Made by a program: the position numbers and the translations under genes. A stretch of DNA of 64,000 nucleotides from Ciceribacter ferrooxidans (GTDB lineage Bacteria > Pseudomonadota > Alphaproteobacteria > Rhizobiales > Rhizobiaceae), in contig NZ_SDVB01000391.1 of the NCBI RefSeq assembly GCF_004137355.1, positions 62,001 through 126,000 of the forward strand. The letters are read 5' to 3'. The notes below the pieces were generated by a model. That model worked only from the letters and a program-made list of their open reading frames with translations. It had not been told where the DNA came from and searched no databases. Of this stretch, positions 53,296 to 62,647 are shown piece after piece; within the stretch, counting starts at the first letter, position 1; each line of letters opens with the position of its first letter.

Positions 53296-53628
53296 TCAAT
53301 CGTCGTTGTCGTTTCCGCCGTCGTGATCGTTGCCATTGTCATGGCCGGCACCGTGATCATTCTCGCCACGGCCGTTGTCGTCGCCACGACCGTTGTCATC
53401 GTTACCGTTGTCGTCATTGCCGCCGGTGCCGTTGTCGTCACTGCCGTTGCGGTCGGTGTCGCCCATGCCGTTGTCGTCGCCCGAACGGTCGCCGCTGGCC
53501 GAGGAAGTCTCGTGGCCGAGGCACTGGGCGACGGTAGAGCACTTTTCGGTGGCCATGGCGGGGGCGGCAAGCAACGAGGAAGTGGAAGCGGCGAGAAGGG
53601 CGGCGAATACTGCGGTGTAGGTCTTCAT
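53296..53628 (-). CDS. Exported acidic D/N/G-repeat protein
   Basis: A 110-residue protein. A signal peptide (MKTYTAVFAALLAASTSSLL, cleavage probably after AMA) precedes a short Cys-containing segment (EKCSTVAQCLGHETSS) and then about 65 residues of degenerate repeats of DDNG, DDNGRG and NDHGAGHDNG. The tail resembles Ca2+-binding Asp/Asn-rich repeats, but no defined motif (such as GGxGxD) is present. GGAGGACA precedes ATG 53628. The function is unknown; low complexity makes homology calls unreliable. Confidence 0.7.
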   Translation of the reverse strand: MKTYTAVFAALLAASTSSLLAAPAMATEKCSTVAQCLGHETSSASGDRSGDDNGMGDTDRNGSDDNGTGGNDDNGNDDNGRGDDNGRGENDHGAGHDNGNDHDGGNDNDD

Positions 53629-53740
53629 TGGTCTGTCCTCCGTGTTGAAGATGGGATTATGAATACTCAACACTGGCTGACGGTTGGCTGACCGCTATCT
53701 GACGGGAAGCTGACAACGGCAAGAAAAACGCCCCGCAACG

Positions 53741-53768
53741 AAAAAAGCCGCCGGATCGCTCCGGCGGC
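53741..53768 (-). terminator. Intrinsic terminator of the chemoreceptor gene
   Basis: On the minus strand GCCGCCGG (53768-53761) and CCGGCGGC (53754-53747) form an 8-bp stem around AGCGAT, followed by TTTTTT. It lies 25 bp after the chemoreceptor stop. Confidence 0.88.
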
Positions 53769-53793
53769 CTTCCTGCATGATGACGATAAGTCG

Positions 53794-55626
53794 TCAGCTC
53801 GCCATACGCATCTGCTGCGCGACGCGCTGCAGGCCGTAGCCCTGGCTGCCGGAAACCTTGAAGCTGCGGATGAGGGTCAGCAGTTCCTCGGTATCGTTGG
53901 CGAGCGCCTCGGCCGATGCGGTGGTTTCCTCGGCCATCGCGGCGTTGTGCTGCGTCGCCGCGTCGAGCTGGTTCATCGCCGAGGAGATCGAGCGCAGCGT
54001 GGTGTCCTGCTCGACCGCCGAATGGGCGATCTTCGAGACGATGTCGCTTGCCGTCTTGATCTGGTCGGAGATCCGCTTCAGCGCCTCGCCGGCCTGGCCG
54101 ACGAGCTGCACGCCGTTCTGCACCTGCCCGGTCGAATGCGAGATCTGGTCCTTGATCTCCTTAGCGGCGGCAGCCGAACGCTGGGCGAGCTCGCGCACTT
54201 CCTGGGCGACGACGGCAAAACCCTTGCCGCTTTCGCCGGCCCGTGCCGCCTCGACACCTGCGTTGAGCGCCAGCAGGTTGGTCTGGAAGGCGATCTCGTC
54301 GATGACGCCGATGATCTTGCCGATCTCCATCGAAGACTTCTCGATGCCGCTCATCGCGCTGATCGCCTCGGCGACGACGGCATCCGAGCGGGATGCTTCG
54401 CTGGAGACCGTATTCACGCGCTTGGCGGCCTCCTGTGCGCCCTCCGCCGTCTGGCGGACGGCGACGGTGAGTTCGTCGAGTGCCGCCGAGGTTTCCTCGA
54501 GGTTGGCGGCCTGCCGCTCGGTGCGCTGGGAGAGTTCGTTGGAGGCACGGCGGATTTCCTCCTTCGAGCCGCCGATGTCGACGCCCTTGGCACTGACCTT
54601 GGACATCGCCGCTTCGAGATGCGAGAGCGCATCGTTGAAGTTGTCGCGAAGCGTCGCGTATTTCGGGCCCAGATCGCCGCAACGGACGGTCAGGTCGCCG
54701 CCGGCAAGCTCTTCCAGGGCAACGCCGATGGTCGCGACCACATGCGCCTGCTGCTCGCTCTCCTGCCGCTGCATGGCGGCATTCTGCTGCCGCTCGCTGT
54801 CGAGCTCGCGGTCCTGTGCCTTCTGGCGTTCCGCCATGGCATGGCGCTCGCGCACCTTGTCCTGCAGCGAAAGCGTGGCCTTGGCCATCATGCCGACCTC
54901 GTTGCGCATGTCGGTATGCGGGATCGTAACCGTGACGTTCTCGTCGGCGACGGCTTCCAGCGCGTCGTGGATGGCCGTGAGCGGCCGGGTAATGCCGCGG
55001 ATCACGAAGAACGCTGCGGCAGAGCCGAGACCGAAGACGACCATACCGATGAACAGAGCGTCCATCACGCCCTTCATGACCGTTGCATCGAGATCGTCCA
55101 GATAGGCGCCGGTGCCGATCATCAGGCCCCAGGGTTCGAATGTGGTCGAATAGGCGGCCTTGGGGGAGAGCTGGTTTTCGGCCATGCCGGGCTTCGGCCA
55201 TTCATAGGTGGTCCAGCCGCCGCCCTGGCGGGCCTTCTGCACCATTTCGACGAGGAACTTGTTGCCCGATTTGTCGGTGACATGGGCGAAATTCTTGCCG
55301 ATGCCCTTTCCGTCGAGATAGATCACGCGGTTGACGTCGTAGTCGTAACCGAAGATGTAGCCGTCGGGCTCGTAGCGGATTTTCGCGAGGACGTCGTAAG
55401 CCTGTGTCTTGGCTTCCGCGGTCGTCAGCTCGCCCTTCACCTCGAGGTCGTGATAGCGCTTGAGAACCGAGACCGCTGCCTCGGTCTGTGTCCGCAGCAT
55501 CTCGTAACGCTCGCTGTAGATTGCGTCACTCGATGCGCGGATCTGGAAAAAGGTGGCGATCGCGAAGGCGAGCATCAGCCCGCCGATCAGCATCATAAGC
55601 TGGCTGGAAATCTTAAGGTTCTTCAT
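53794..55626 (-). CDS. Methyl-accepting chemotaxis protein with single Cache domain
   Basis: A 610-residue transducer. Helix 1 (MLIGGLMLAFAIATFFQIRA) and helix 2 (near 190-212) flank a periplasmic sCache_2-type domain (KIRYEPDGYIFGYDYDVNRV, GGWTTYEWPKPG). HAMP follows at about 213-265, then the signalling domain with the conserved hairpin tip EIAFQTNLLALNAGVEAARA and GKGFAVVAQEVRELAQRSAA. No C-terminal CheR pentapeptide is visible. It relays periplasmic small-molecule binding to CheA; the ligand is unknown, small carboxylates being common for this Cache type. Confidence 0.94.
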   Translation of the reverse strand: MKNLKISSQLMMLIGGLMLAFAIATFFQIRASSDAIYSERYEMLRTQTEAAVSVLKRYHDLEVKGELTTAEAKTQAYDVLAKIRYEPDGYIFGYDYDVNRVIYLDGKGIGKNFAHVTDKSGNKFLVEMVQKARQGGGWTTYEWPKPGMAENQLSPKAAYSTTFEPWGLMIGTGAYLDDLDATVMKGVMDALFIGMVVFGLGSAAAFFVIRGITRPLTAIHDALEAVADENVTVTIPHTDMRNEVGMMAKATLSLQDKVRERHAMAERQKAQDRELDSERQQNAAMQRQESEQQAHVVATIGVALEELAGGDLTVRCGDLGPKYATLRDNFNDALSHLEAAMSKVSAKGVDIGGSKEEIRRASNELSQRTERQAANLEETSAALDELTVAVRQTAEGAQEAAKRVNTVSSEASRSDAVVAEAISAMSGIEKSSMEIGKIIGVIDEIAFQTNLLALNAGVEAARAGESGKGFAVVAQEVRELAQRSAAAAKEIKDQISHSTGQVQNGVQLVGQAGEALKRISDQIKTASDIVSKIAHSAVEQDTTLRSISSAMNQLDAATQHNAAMAEETTASAEALANDTEELLTLIRSFKVSGSQGYGLQRVAQQMRMAS

Positions 55627-55947
55627 CGTGCCTCTCAGACAGGGGGCCGGTTCCGCTGCCTGGATGGGGATCGCAGCTTCGACCGACGGTCAGTCGGCGC
55701 TTCCTGCGCCCGTCATGTGCTGCATCGCACCTCGTATCGGTTCATAGCGATCCAACTATAAACTTTCCCCTAATTTACGAGGGGGCTTATACCTAAGGAT
55801 AGTCAATGCCTTGTGCCGAGCCGCTGAAGGGCCGCAAAGCAATGCGCCCGGACGGGGTGTCCGGGCGCATTTGTCCGCAGTCGCTGCGGCGGCCACCCCT
55901 CGAACCTGGATCGTGCGGTCATGGGGCGGGGGATTTCGTGGCGGGCG
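55627..55947. other. Intergenic region upstream of the chemoreceptor gene
   Basis: A 321-bp gap holding the chemoreceptor promoter region and the perfect hairpin at 55842-55870 that ends the upstream gene. Nothing else was recognised. Confidence 0.55.
55842..55870 (-). terminator. Hairpin downstream of the HPE1-like gene
   Basis: Perfect 12-bp arms ATGCGCCCGGAC (55842-55853) and GTCCGGGCGCAT (55859-55870) around a 5-nt loop, 78 bp after the HPE1-like stop. On the minus strand it is followed by TGCTTTG, a weak T-rich stretch. Confidence 0.6.
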
Positions 55948-56415
55948 TCAGGGCAGCCTGAGTTCAAAACCTGACGTGTCGAGCGTGGCCGCCGTGGTCG
56001 CGGTTGCCGCGCCGGCCTCGCCGCCCACGGCTGCCGTTGTTGCCGCGGCATCGATGCCGACCTCGCCGTTGCCGTCCTGGCCCGGAATGGCGGCGGTGAC
56101 GATCGAGCCGTTGGTCGCCCAGCCCTCGGCCTTGTTGATGAAGACGACCGGCGAGCCGCCCATCCAGGCTTCGGTGCGGATGAGCTTGCGTTCGCCGTCC
56201 ATGTTCCTGATTTCCGCCTTCTGTTCTCCGGCGGGAAGCGTCGGCACAACATAGGCGCTCTTCTTGACGGCGACCGGCGGCGGGCAATCCGGACAGCGCA
56301 TGACCTCGACGCTGTGGCTCTCCGCGCGCGGAACGGCGTGGATCACCTCGACGGACGATGCCACGGCCGGGCCGGTGGCCAGGATGACGGCTGCGGTCAG
56401 GATCAGACGACGCAT
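55948..56415 (-). CDS. Exported protein with plant virulence effector HPE1-like domain
   Basis: A 155-residue protein with a signal peptide (MRRLILTAAVILATGPAVAS). The core has CPDCPP near residue 43, then KKSAYVVPTLPAGEQKAEIR and RTEAWMGGSPVVFINKAEGW; an Ala/Thr/Gly-rich tail ends in FELRLP. This matches rhizobial exported proteins annotated as HPE1-like, found next to purD, whose function is not established. The name comes from similarity to a plant-pathogen secreted protein and does not imply virulence here. ATG 56415 completes the signal peptide. Confidence 0.75.
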   Translation of the reverse strand: MRRLILTAAVILATGPAVASSVEVIHAVPRAESHSVEVMRCPDCPPPVAVKKSAYVVPTLPAGEQKAEIRNMDGERKLIRTEAWMGGSPVVFINKAEGWATNGSIVTAAIPGQDGNGEVGIDAAATTAAVGGEAGAATATTAATLDTSGFELRLP

Positions 56416-56537
56416 GGTATAAGCACTCCCCGAGCTGTTATCGGGGAGGCTAGACCGGCTTTGTTGATATCCGGTCAGGAGGAATGGTAAATATTGACCG
56501 AATAGCGCCTTTTTCGTCGCGAAATCGGTGCCGTTGG

Positions 56538-57809
56538 TCAGTTTTCGTCGCGCGCGATCGCCCGCCAGCCGATGTCGCGGCGGCAGAAACCGTTTTCCCA
56601 CGCCACCTGGTCGACCAGCGCATAGGCCCGCGCCTGGGCCTCGGCGACCGTCTTGCCGGTCGCCGTCGCGTTCAGCACACGCCCGCCGGTCGCAACCAGC
56701 TTTCCGTCCTTCAGCGCCGTACCGGCATGGAAGACCTTGGCGCTCGCCGTTTCCGCGGGCATGGCCTCGATCGGCGTGTTCTTGTCGTAGGCACCGGGAT
56801 AGCCCTTCGAAGCGAGCACGACGGTGAGCGCCGGATCGTCGATCCACTCGGCCGAAACCTTGTCGAGCGTGCCGGTCGCAGTGGCGTAAAGCAGCGGCAG
56901 CAGGTCGCTCTTCAGCCGCATCATCAGCACCTGGCATTCCGGATCGCCGAAGCGGACATTGTATTCGATGAGTTCGGGCCCCTTGGCCGTGATCATCAAG
57001 CCGGCGAAGAACACGCCGCTGAAGGGCGAGCCCATCTCCGCCATGCCGCGCATGGTCGGCTCGATGATCTCCTTCATCGTGCGCTCGACCATTTCTGGCG
57101 TCATCACCGGGGCCGGCGAATAGGCGCCCATGCCGCCGGTGTTCGGGCCGGTGTCGCCGTCGCCGACACGTTTGTGGTCCTGGGCAGTGGCGAGCGGAAG
57201 CGCGTGCTTGCCGTCGCAGAGGCAGAAGAAGCTCGCTTCCTCGCCGTCGAGAAAGGCCTCGACCACCACTTCCGCACCGGCCGCACCGAAGGCGCCTTCG
57301 AAACAGTCGTCGATCGCCGCCAGCGCCTCGTCGAGCGTCATCGCAACCGTCACGCCCTTGCCGGCGGCGAGCCCGTCGGCCTTGATGACGATCGGCGCGC
57401 CCTGGGCACGGACATAGGCCTTCGCCTTCGGCGCGTTGTTGAAACGCTGGTAGGCGCCCGTCGGAATGTCGAAGCGGGCACAGAGATCCTTGGTGAAGCC
57501 CTTCGAACCTTCGAGCTGGGCGGCGGCGGCCGACGGCCCGAAGACGGCGATGCCGGCGGCGCGCAGCACGTCGGCAAGTCCCGCTACCAGCGGCGCTTCC
57601 GGTCCGACGACGACGAAGTCGATCGCCTTTTCCTCGCAGAAGGCGGTGACGGCGGCGTGATCGTCTACGTTGAGGGCGACGAGCACCGCATGCTCGGCGA
57701 TGCCGGGATTGCCCGGTGCGGCGTAGAAGGCCTCCATCAGCGGCGACTGCGCCAGCTTCCACGCCAGCGCATGTTCGCGCCCGCCCGACCCGATCAACAG
57801 AACCTTCAT
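56538..57809 (-). CDS. purD: Phosphoribosylamine-glycine ligase
   Basis: A 423-residue ATP-grasp ligase for the second step of purine synthesis. [20 protein letters not shown] opens the protein; [19 protein letters not shown], the ATP-grasp segment [13 protein letters not shown] and the metal-binding [13 protein letters not shown] and [14 protein letters not shown] are all present. It is divergent from tex. Confidence 0.97.
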   Translation of the reverse strand: MKVLLIGSGGREHALAWKLAQSPLMEAFYAAPGNPGIAEHAVLVALNVDDHAAVTAFCEEKAIDFVVVGPEAPLVAGLADVLRAAGIAVFGPSAAAAQLEGSKGFTKDLCARFDIPTGAYQRFNNAPKAKAYVRAQGAPIVIKADGLAAGKGVTVAMTLDEALAAIDDCFEGAFGAAGAEVVVEAFLDGEEASFFCLCDGKHALPLATAQDHKRVGDGDTGPNTGGMGAYSPAPVMTPEMVERTMKEIIEPTMRGMAEMGSPFSGVFFAGLMITAKGPELIEYNVRFGDPECQVLMMRLKSDLLPLLYATATGTLDKVSAEWIDDPALTVVLASKGYPGAYDKNTPIEAMPAETASAKVFHAGTALKDGKLVATGGRVLNATATGKTVAEAQARAYALVDQVAWENGFCRRDIGWRAIARDEN

Positions 57810-57981
57810 CGCTCGTCTCCGAAATCCTTTGATAGCCGGGCGTTAAGGGCAGGGGGGCGAAAGGTCAAGGTGGCATATGCGCTTTCGCGCCATGCTTTCC
57901 TGTGGAGGCGGGGAGGGCGCCGTTGCCTTGGCACAATCCGTCGCTATGGTCTGCCGACTTCTTAAGAGGACAGGAATGTTC

Positions 57982-60294
57982 ATGGCCGACGACATCAAAT
58001 CCATTTCCGCGATCATCGCCGCCGAGATCAGTGCGCGCCCCGACCAGGTGGTGGCGGCCGTCGGACTGCTGGACGAAGGCGCGACCGTGCCCTTTATCGC
58101 GCGCTACCGTAAGGAAGTGACCGGCGGTCTCGACGACACCCAGCTGCGCAACCTTTCCGAACGGCTGATCTACCTGCGCGAGCTTGCCGCCCGCCGCAAG
58201 GCGATCGTCGAGTCGATCACCTCACAGGGCAAGATGACCGACGAGCTCGCCGCGAAGATTGCAGGCGTCGCCACCAAGGCCGAGCTGGAGGATATCTATC
58301 TTCCCTACAAGCCGAAGCGTCGCACACGCGCCGAGATCGCCCGCGAGCGCGGGCTTGCACCCCTTGCGGAGGCAATCTGGGCGGACCGCACGGCCGATCC
58401 GGCGAAGCTCGCCGAAGCCTATCTGACCGAAGAGGTGCCGGACGTGAAGGCGGCGCTCGAAGGCGCGCGCGACATCGTCGCGGAAGGGATCGCGGAGAAT
58501 GCCGACCTGCTCGGCCGGCTGCGCAACGATCTCAAGGACCGGGCGCTGCTCTATTCCAAGGTGGTCGAGGGCAAGGAACAGGCGGGCGAAAAGTTCGCCG
58601 ACTATTTCGATCATTCGGAGCGCTGGGCTACGGTTCCCGGCCACCGTGCGCTCGCCATGCTGCGCGGCTGGAACGAGGAGGTGCTGACGCTCGCAATCGA
58701 GGCGGACCGGGACGACGCGTCCCCGGTTAAGCCGGCGCAGCGGATGATCGCCGCCGCCTTCGCCATTGCCGACAAGGGCCCCGCCGACCGCTGGCTGATG
58801 GAGGTCGCCGGCTGGACCTGGCGGGTGAAGCTCTCGATGTCGCTCTCCCTCGACCTCATGCGCGAACTGCGCGAACGGGCCGAGGAAGAGGCGATCCACG
58901 TCTTTGCCCGTAACCTGAAGGACCTGCTGCTCGCAGCCCCCGCCGGCTCGCGCGCTACCATGGGGCTCGATCCGGGCATCCGCACCGGCGTGAAGGTCGC
59001 GATCGTCGACGGCACCGGCAAGGTCGTCGACACCACGACCGTCTATCCCTTCCCGCCGAAGAACGACGTTCGCGGCACGCAGGCGGAGCTGGCGAGCCTC
59101 ATCCGCAAGCACAAGGTGGAGCTGATCGCGATCGGCAACGGCACCGGCAGCCGCGAGACGGAGAAGCTGGTCGCCGACATGCTCGCCCAGATGCCGGCGC
59201 CGAAGCCGACCAAGGTGATCGTTTCGGAAGCCGGCGCCTCGGTCTATTCGGCCTCCGAGACGGCGGCGCGGGAATTCCCGAACCTCGACGTCTCGCTGCG
59301 CGGTGCCGTCTCGATTGCGCGGCGTCTGCAGGACCCGCTCGCCGAACTGGTGAAGATCGAGCCGAAGTCGATCGGCGTCGGCCAGTACCAGCACGACGTC
59401 GACCAGGCGAAGCTCGGTCGCTCGCTCGACGCGGTGGTCGAAGACGCGGTGAACGCGGTTGGCGTAGATTTGAACACGGCCTCGGCGCCATTGCTCGCGC
59501 GCGTCTCCGGCCTCTCCGGTTCCATCGCCGAGGCGATCGTCGCCCATCGCGACGAGACCGGCCCGTTCGAAAGCCGTAAGGAACTTCTCAAGGTGTCCCG
59601 TCTCGGCGCGCGCACCTTCGAGCAATGCGCCGGCTTCCTGCGCATTCCGAACGGCAAGGAGCCGCTCGATGCCTCCGCTGTCCACCCGGAGGCCTATGGC
59701 GTGGCAAAGAAGATCGTCGCCGCCTGCGGACGCGACCTGCGCACGCTGATGGGTGACAGTGCGACCCTGAGGAGCCTCGATCCGCGAACCTTCATCGACG
59801 AGCAGTTCGGCCTGCCGACCGTGAAGGACATCATCGCCGAGCTCGAAAAGCCCGGCCGCGACCCGCGTCCGAGCTTCAGGACCGCGACCTTCGCCGAGGG
59901 TGTCGAGGAGATCACCGACCTGAAGCCCGGCATGCTGCTCGAGGGGACGGTGACGAACGTCGCTGCCTTCGGCGCCTTCGTCGATATCGGCGTGCACCAG
60001 GACGGTCTCGTCCACGTCTCGCAGCTCGCCGACCGTTTCGTCAAGGATCCGCACGAGGTGGTGAAGGCCGGCGATGTCGTGAAGGTCCGCGTCGTCGAGG
60101 TCGACGTCAAGCGCAAGCGGATTGCGCTCACCATGCGCAAGGACGGTGGCGAAGCGCCGCCTCCGTCTGCCCGCGACAGCCGCGGGCCGGGTCCGTCGCG
60201 TCCCGGCGGCGGCAAACCGCAGGTCCGGCAGGAGGCGCGTCCGCAGCAGGGAAGTCTCGGCGTGGCGCTGGCGGAAGCCTTCCGCAAGAAGTGA
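57982..60294 (+). CDS. tex: Tex-family S1 RNA-binding transcription accessory protein
   Basis: A 770-residue Tex/YhgF protein. N-terminal HTH and helical regions (about 1-300; [20 protein letters not shown]) precede the YqgF-like RNase fold (about 315-445; [15 protein letters not shown]), helix-hairpin-helix motifs (about 480-560; [20 protein letters not shown]) and a C-terminal S1 domain (about 640-715; [20 protein letters not shown]). The Gly/Pro/Gln-rich tail is disordered. Tex binds nucleic acid and affects transcription; the exact role is not known. ATG 57982 with AGGA upstream is chosen; ATG 57976 is equally close. Confidence 0.93.
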   Translation: MADDIKSISAIIAAEISARPDQVVAAVGLLDEGATVPFIARYRKEVTGGLDDTQLRNLSERLIYLRELAARRKAIVESITSQGKMTDELAAKIAGVATKAELEDIYLPYKPKRRTRAEIARERGLAPLAEAIWADRTADPAKLAEAYLTEEVPDVKAALEGARDIVAEGIAENADLLGRLRNDLKDRALLYSKVVEGKEQAGEKFADYFDHSERWATVPGHRALAMLRGWNEEVLTLAIEADRDDASPVKPAQRMIAAAFAIADKGPADRWLMEVAGWTWRVKLSMSLSLDLMRELRERAEEEAIHVFARNLKDLLLAAPAGSRATMGLDPGIRTGVKVAIVDGTGKVVDTTTVYPFPPKNDVRGTQAELASLIRKHKVELIAIGNGTGSRETEKLVADMLAQMPAPKPTKVIVSEAGASVYSASETAAREFPNLDVSLRGAVSIARRLQDPLAELVKIEPKSIGVGQYQHDVDQAKLGRSLDAVVEDAVNAVGVDLNTASAPLLARVSGLSGSIAEAIVAHRDETGPFESRKELLKVSRLGARTFEQCAGFLRIPNGKEPLDASAVHPEAYGVAKKIVAACGRDLRTLMGDSATLRSLDPRTFIDEQFGLPTVKDIIAELEKPGRDPRPSFRTATFAEGVEEITDLKPGMLLEGTVTNVAAFGAFVDIGVHQDGLVHVSQLADRFVKDPHEVVKAGDVVKVRVVEVDVKRKRIALTMRKDGGEAPPPSARDSRGPGPSRPGGGKPQVRQEARPQQGSLGVALAEAFRKK

Positions 60295-60301
60295 GGCAAA
60301 G

Positions 60302-60321
60302 GGTGGCGCAAAGACGCCACC
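60302..60321 (+). terminator. Hairpin after tex
   Basis: Arms GGTGGCG (60302-60308) and CGCCACC (60315-60321) form a 7-bp stem 8 bp after tex; no T-run follows. Confidence 0.45.
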
Positions 60322-60436
60322 TGTCCCCGGCTTCAAGAAATATGAAGCATCGATAATAATCTCGCGCTTGTCCAAGCTGATAAAAGCGTTAGATTTTTTC
60401 CGTTTCATATTCGTTGATAGCAAATTGGGGGCATAA

Positions 60437-61693
60437 ATGACCTCGAAGCTTGAGGGATTACTGAATCGCATAATCAGAACCGGTACGCTGACGGCGACCA
60501 CCGCTGACGGAAAGAACAAGACCTACGGAGACGGTACGGGCGATCCGGTCGCCATCCGCTTCATCGACGAGAAGGCCGAGAACGAACTCGTCGATGATCC
60601 GCAACTGAAGCTCGGCGAAATCTACATGGACGGCCGCATGGTCATGGACGCGGGGGATATCTACGATCTCCTCGCGCTCGTGAAGTCCAATACGCTTGCC
60701 GAGGACTTGAGCTTCGGCATGATCTGGCGCGGGGTGGCCCGGCTGGCGCTCACCCGCCTGCAGCGCCTCCTTCCCCTCAACCACAACCAACGCAACGTCG
60801 CTCACCATTACGACCTCTCGGCGAAGCTCTTCGACCTCTTCCTCGATCCCGACTGGCAATATTCATGCGCCTATTTCGAGACGCCGGAGACTTCGCTGGA
60901 AGAGGCTCAGGTCGCCAAGAAGCGCCACATCGCCGCCAAGCTGCTGCTCGGCGAAGGCCAACGCGTGCTGGAGATCGGTTCCGGCTGGGGCGGCATGGCG
61001 ATGTATCTCGCCGAATCCTCCGGGGTCGACGTCACCGGCATCACGCTCTCCACCGAACAGCTGCGCGTCTCGCGTGGCCGGGCAGAGAAGCGAGGGCTTT
61101 CCTCCCGCGTCCGCTTCGAGCTGCAGGACTACCGCACCATGAAGGCGAAGCCGTTCGACCGCATCGTCTCGGTCGGCATGTTCGAGCATGTCGGCCCCTC
61201 CAATTACGGCCGGTTCTTCCGCAAGGTGGCCGAGCTGCTCGACAAGGACGGCGTCATGCTGCTGCATTCGATCGGCCAGCCGACGCCGCCGCTCGTCAAC
61301 AATCCCTTCTTCGAGAAGTACATCTTCCCGGGAGGCTACATTCCCTCCCTCGCCGAGGTGCTGCCGGCGGTGCAGAAGGCGGGTCTCTTCGTCCGCGACA
61401 TCGAGATCATGCCGCGCCACTACGCCCGCACGCTCCGTCTGTGGCGCGAACGGTTCCTCGCCCGCAAGGAAGAGGTGGTCCGGCTCTATGACGAGCGGTT
61501 CGTCCGCATGTGGGAATTCTATCTCGCCGGTTCGGAGATGGCCTTCACGCATCAGGGCTTCTTCATCTTCCAGATGCAGCTCGCCCGGAACACCTTCGCG
61601 GTTCCCGACACGCGCGGCTACATGGCCGAGCGTGAGGCGTCTCTTGCCGCCTTCGACGCGACGCGCCCGCCACTCGAGAAGGTGACGTACTGA
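60437..61693 (+). CDS. cfa: Cyclopropane-fatty-acyl-phospholipid synthase family protein
   Basis: A 418-residue SAM-dependent enzyme that converts cis-unsaturated acyl chains of membrane phospholipids to cyclopropane rings. The N-terminal domain (about 1-115) precedes YDLSAKLFDLFLDPDWQYSC AYF (active-site region), the SAM loop VLEIGSGWGGMAMYL, and FDRIVSVGMFEHVGPSNYGR. It resembles the Cfa2 or CfaB type common in rhizobia. The start lies in a locally AT-rich stretch and follows a hairpin at 60302-60321; another imperfect hairpin follows its stop. Confidence 0.93.
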   Translation: MTSKLEGLLNRIIRTGTLTATTADGKNKTYGDGTGDPVAIRFIDEKAENELVDDPQLKLGEIYMDGRMVMDAGDIYDLLALVKSNTLAEDLSFGMIWRGVARLALTRLQRLLPLNHNQRNVAHHYDLSAKLFDLFLDPDWQYSCAYFETPETSLEEAQVAKKRHIAAKLLLGEGQRVLEIGSGWGGMAMYLAESSGVDVTGITLSTEQLRVSRGRAEKRGLSSRVRFELQDYRTMKAKPFDRIVSVGMFEHVGPSNYGRFFRKVAELLDKDGVMLLHSIGQPTPPLVNNPFFEKYIFPGGYIPSLAEVLPAVQKAGLFVRDIEIMPRHYARTLRLWRERFLARKEEVVRLYDERFVRMWEFYLAGSEMAFTHQGFFIFQMQLARNTFAVPDTRGYMAEREASLAAFDATRPPLEKVTY

Positions 61694-61730
61694 AACCGGG
61701 CGCGGGGAGAGCAGCGGCAAGGTTAATGAT

Positions 61731-61763
61731 CCGGTAACGCATTTCGTGCGAATGCGTCACCGG
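61731..61763 (+). terminator. Hairpin after cfa
   Basis: Twelve-base arms CCGGTAACGCAT (61731-61742) and ATGCGTCACCGG (61752-61763) pair with one mismatch, 37 bp after the cfa stop. The T-run is weak. Confidence 0.45.
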
Positions 61764-61813
61764 TTCCCCTCCGCACCGGCGGACCTTCGTATTGCGTTTC
61801 CGGAGCTTGTGTC

Positions 61814-62596
61814 ATGCGTCTTCCCGCCCGCTTTCTCTTGTCCCTCGTCACCCTTCTGCCGGCTCACGCGGTCCTCGCCGGCGACTGGTATGCGAAGCTC
61901 GGCGCGCAGGGTGTGAGCGAGCCTTCCTACGAAGGCTCGACGGAACGGAAGATCGGGATCTCTCCGACGATCTCGATCGGACGCGAAGGCAATACGCAGC
62001 CGTTTTCGTCGCGCAACGACAGCCCCTCCTTCGGTATCGTCGAGACCGAAGCGGTGAGGGCCGGCGTCGCCGGCCGGCTGGTCTGGGGACGGGATTCCGA
62101 TACCTCGGACGACCTCGAGGGCCTGTCCGACGTGAAGTTTGGCGCCGAAGTCGGCGGGTTCGTCGATGTCTACCCGACCGACTATCTGCGGGTGCGCGGA
62201 GAGTTGCGCCAGGGCGTCCGCAGCCATGACGGCCTCGTCGCCGATGTCGCCGCCGATGCGTTCACGGACATTGCGCCCGACCTGCAGGTTTCCGGCGGAC
62301 CGCGCGCCCGATATGCGACGAGCGGCTACAGCCGCGCCTATTACGGCGTGAACGCCGCCGAATCGGCCGCTTCCGGTCTTGACCAGTATGATCCGGGCGC
62401 CGGCTGGCAATCGGTCGGGGCAGGGGCGGCGATCACCTGGAATGCCACCGAACGGCTGCAGGCGAGCGCCTTTGCCGAATACAAGCGCCTCGTCGGGCCG
62501 GCCGCCGACAGCAGCCTCGTCCAGGAGCGTGGCACGCCGAACCAGTTCCTCTTCGGCGTCGGGGCAAGCTACAAGTTCGGTGTCCGGGTCGACTGA
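61814..62596 (+). CDS. MipA/OmpV-family outer-membrane protein
   Basis: A 260-residue predicted beta-barrel. A signal peptide (FLLSLVTLLPAHAVLA) precedes GDWYAKLGAQGVSEPSYEGS, the typical MipA start, alternating strands, and the final aromatic-Phe strand FLFGVGASYKFGVRVD. MipA in E. coli scaffolds murein enzymes; other members respond to osmotic or antibiotic stress. The role here is not known. It lies 120 bp after cfa and 51 bp before ubiA. Confidence 0.87.
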   Translation: MRLPARFLLSLVTLLPAHAVLAGDWYAKLGAQGVSEPSYEGSTERKIGISPTISIGREGNTQPFSSRNDSPSFGIVETEAVRAGVAGRLVWGRDSDTSDDLEGLSDVKFGAEVGGFVDVYPTDYLRVRGELRQGVRSHDGLVADVAADAFTDIAPDLQVSGGPRARYATSGYSRAYYGVNAAESAASGLDQYDPGAGWQSVGAGAAITWNATERLQASAFAEYKRLVGPAADSSLVQERGTPNQFLFGVGASYKFGVRVD

Positions 62597-62647
62597 TCGG
62601 CCGCACCTCTTGTTTCCTTCCGCCGGTGTTTGGTCTATCAATCCGGC

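Noticed and set aside
53296-53560. Tandem GTTGTCGTC-type repeats resembling a repeat array
   Set aside because: They are irregular and in frame within a signal-peptide-bearing coding sequence; spacers and repeats are not CRISPR-like, and no cas gene is present.
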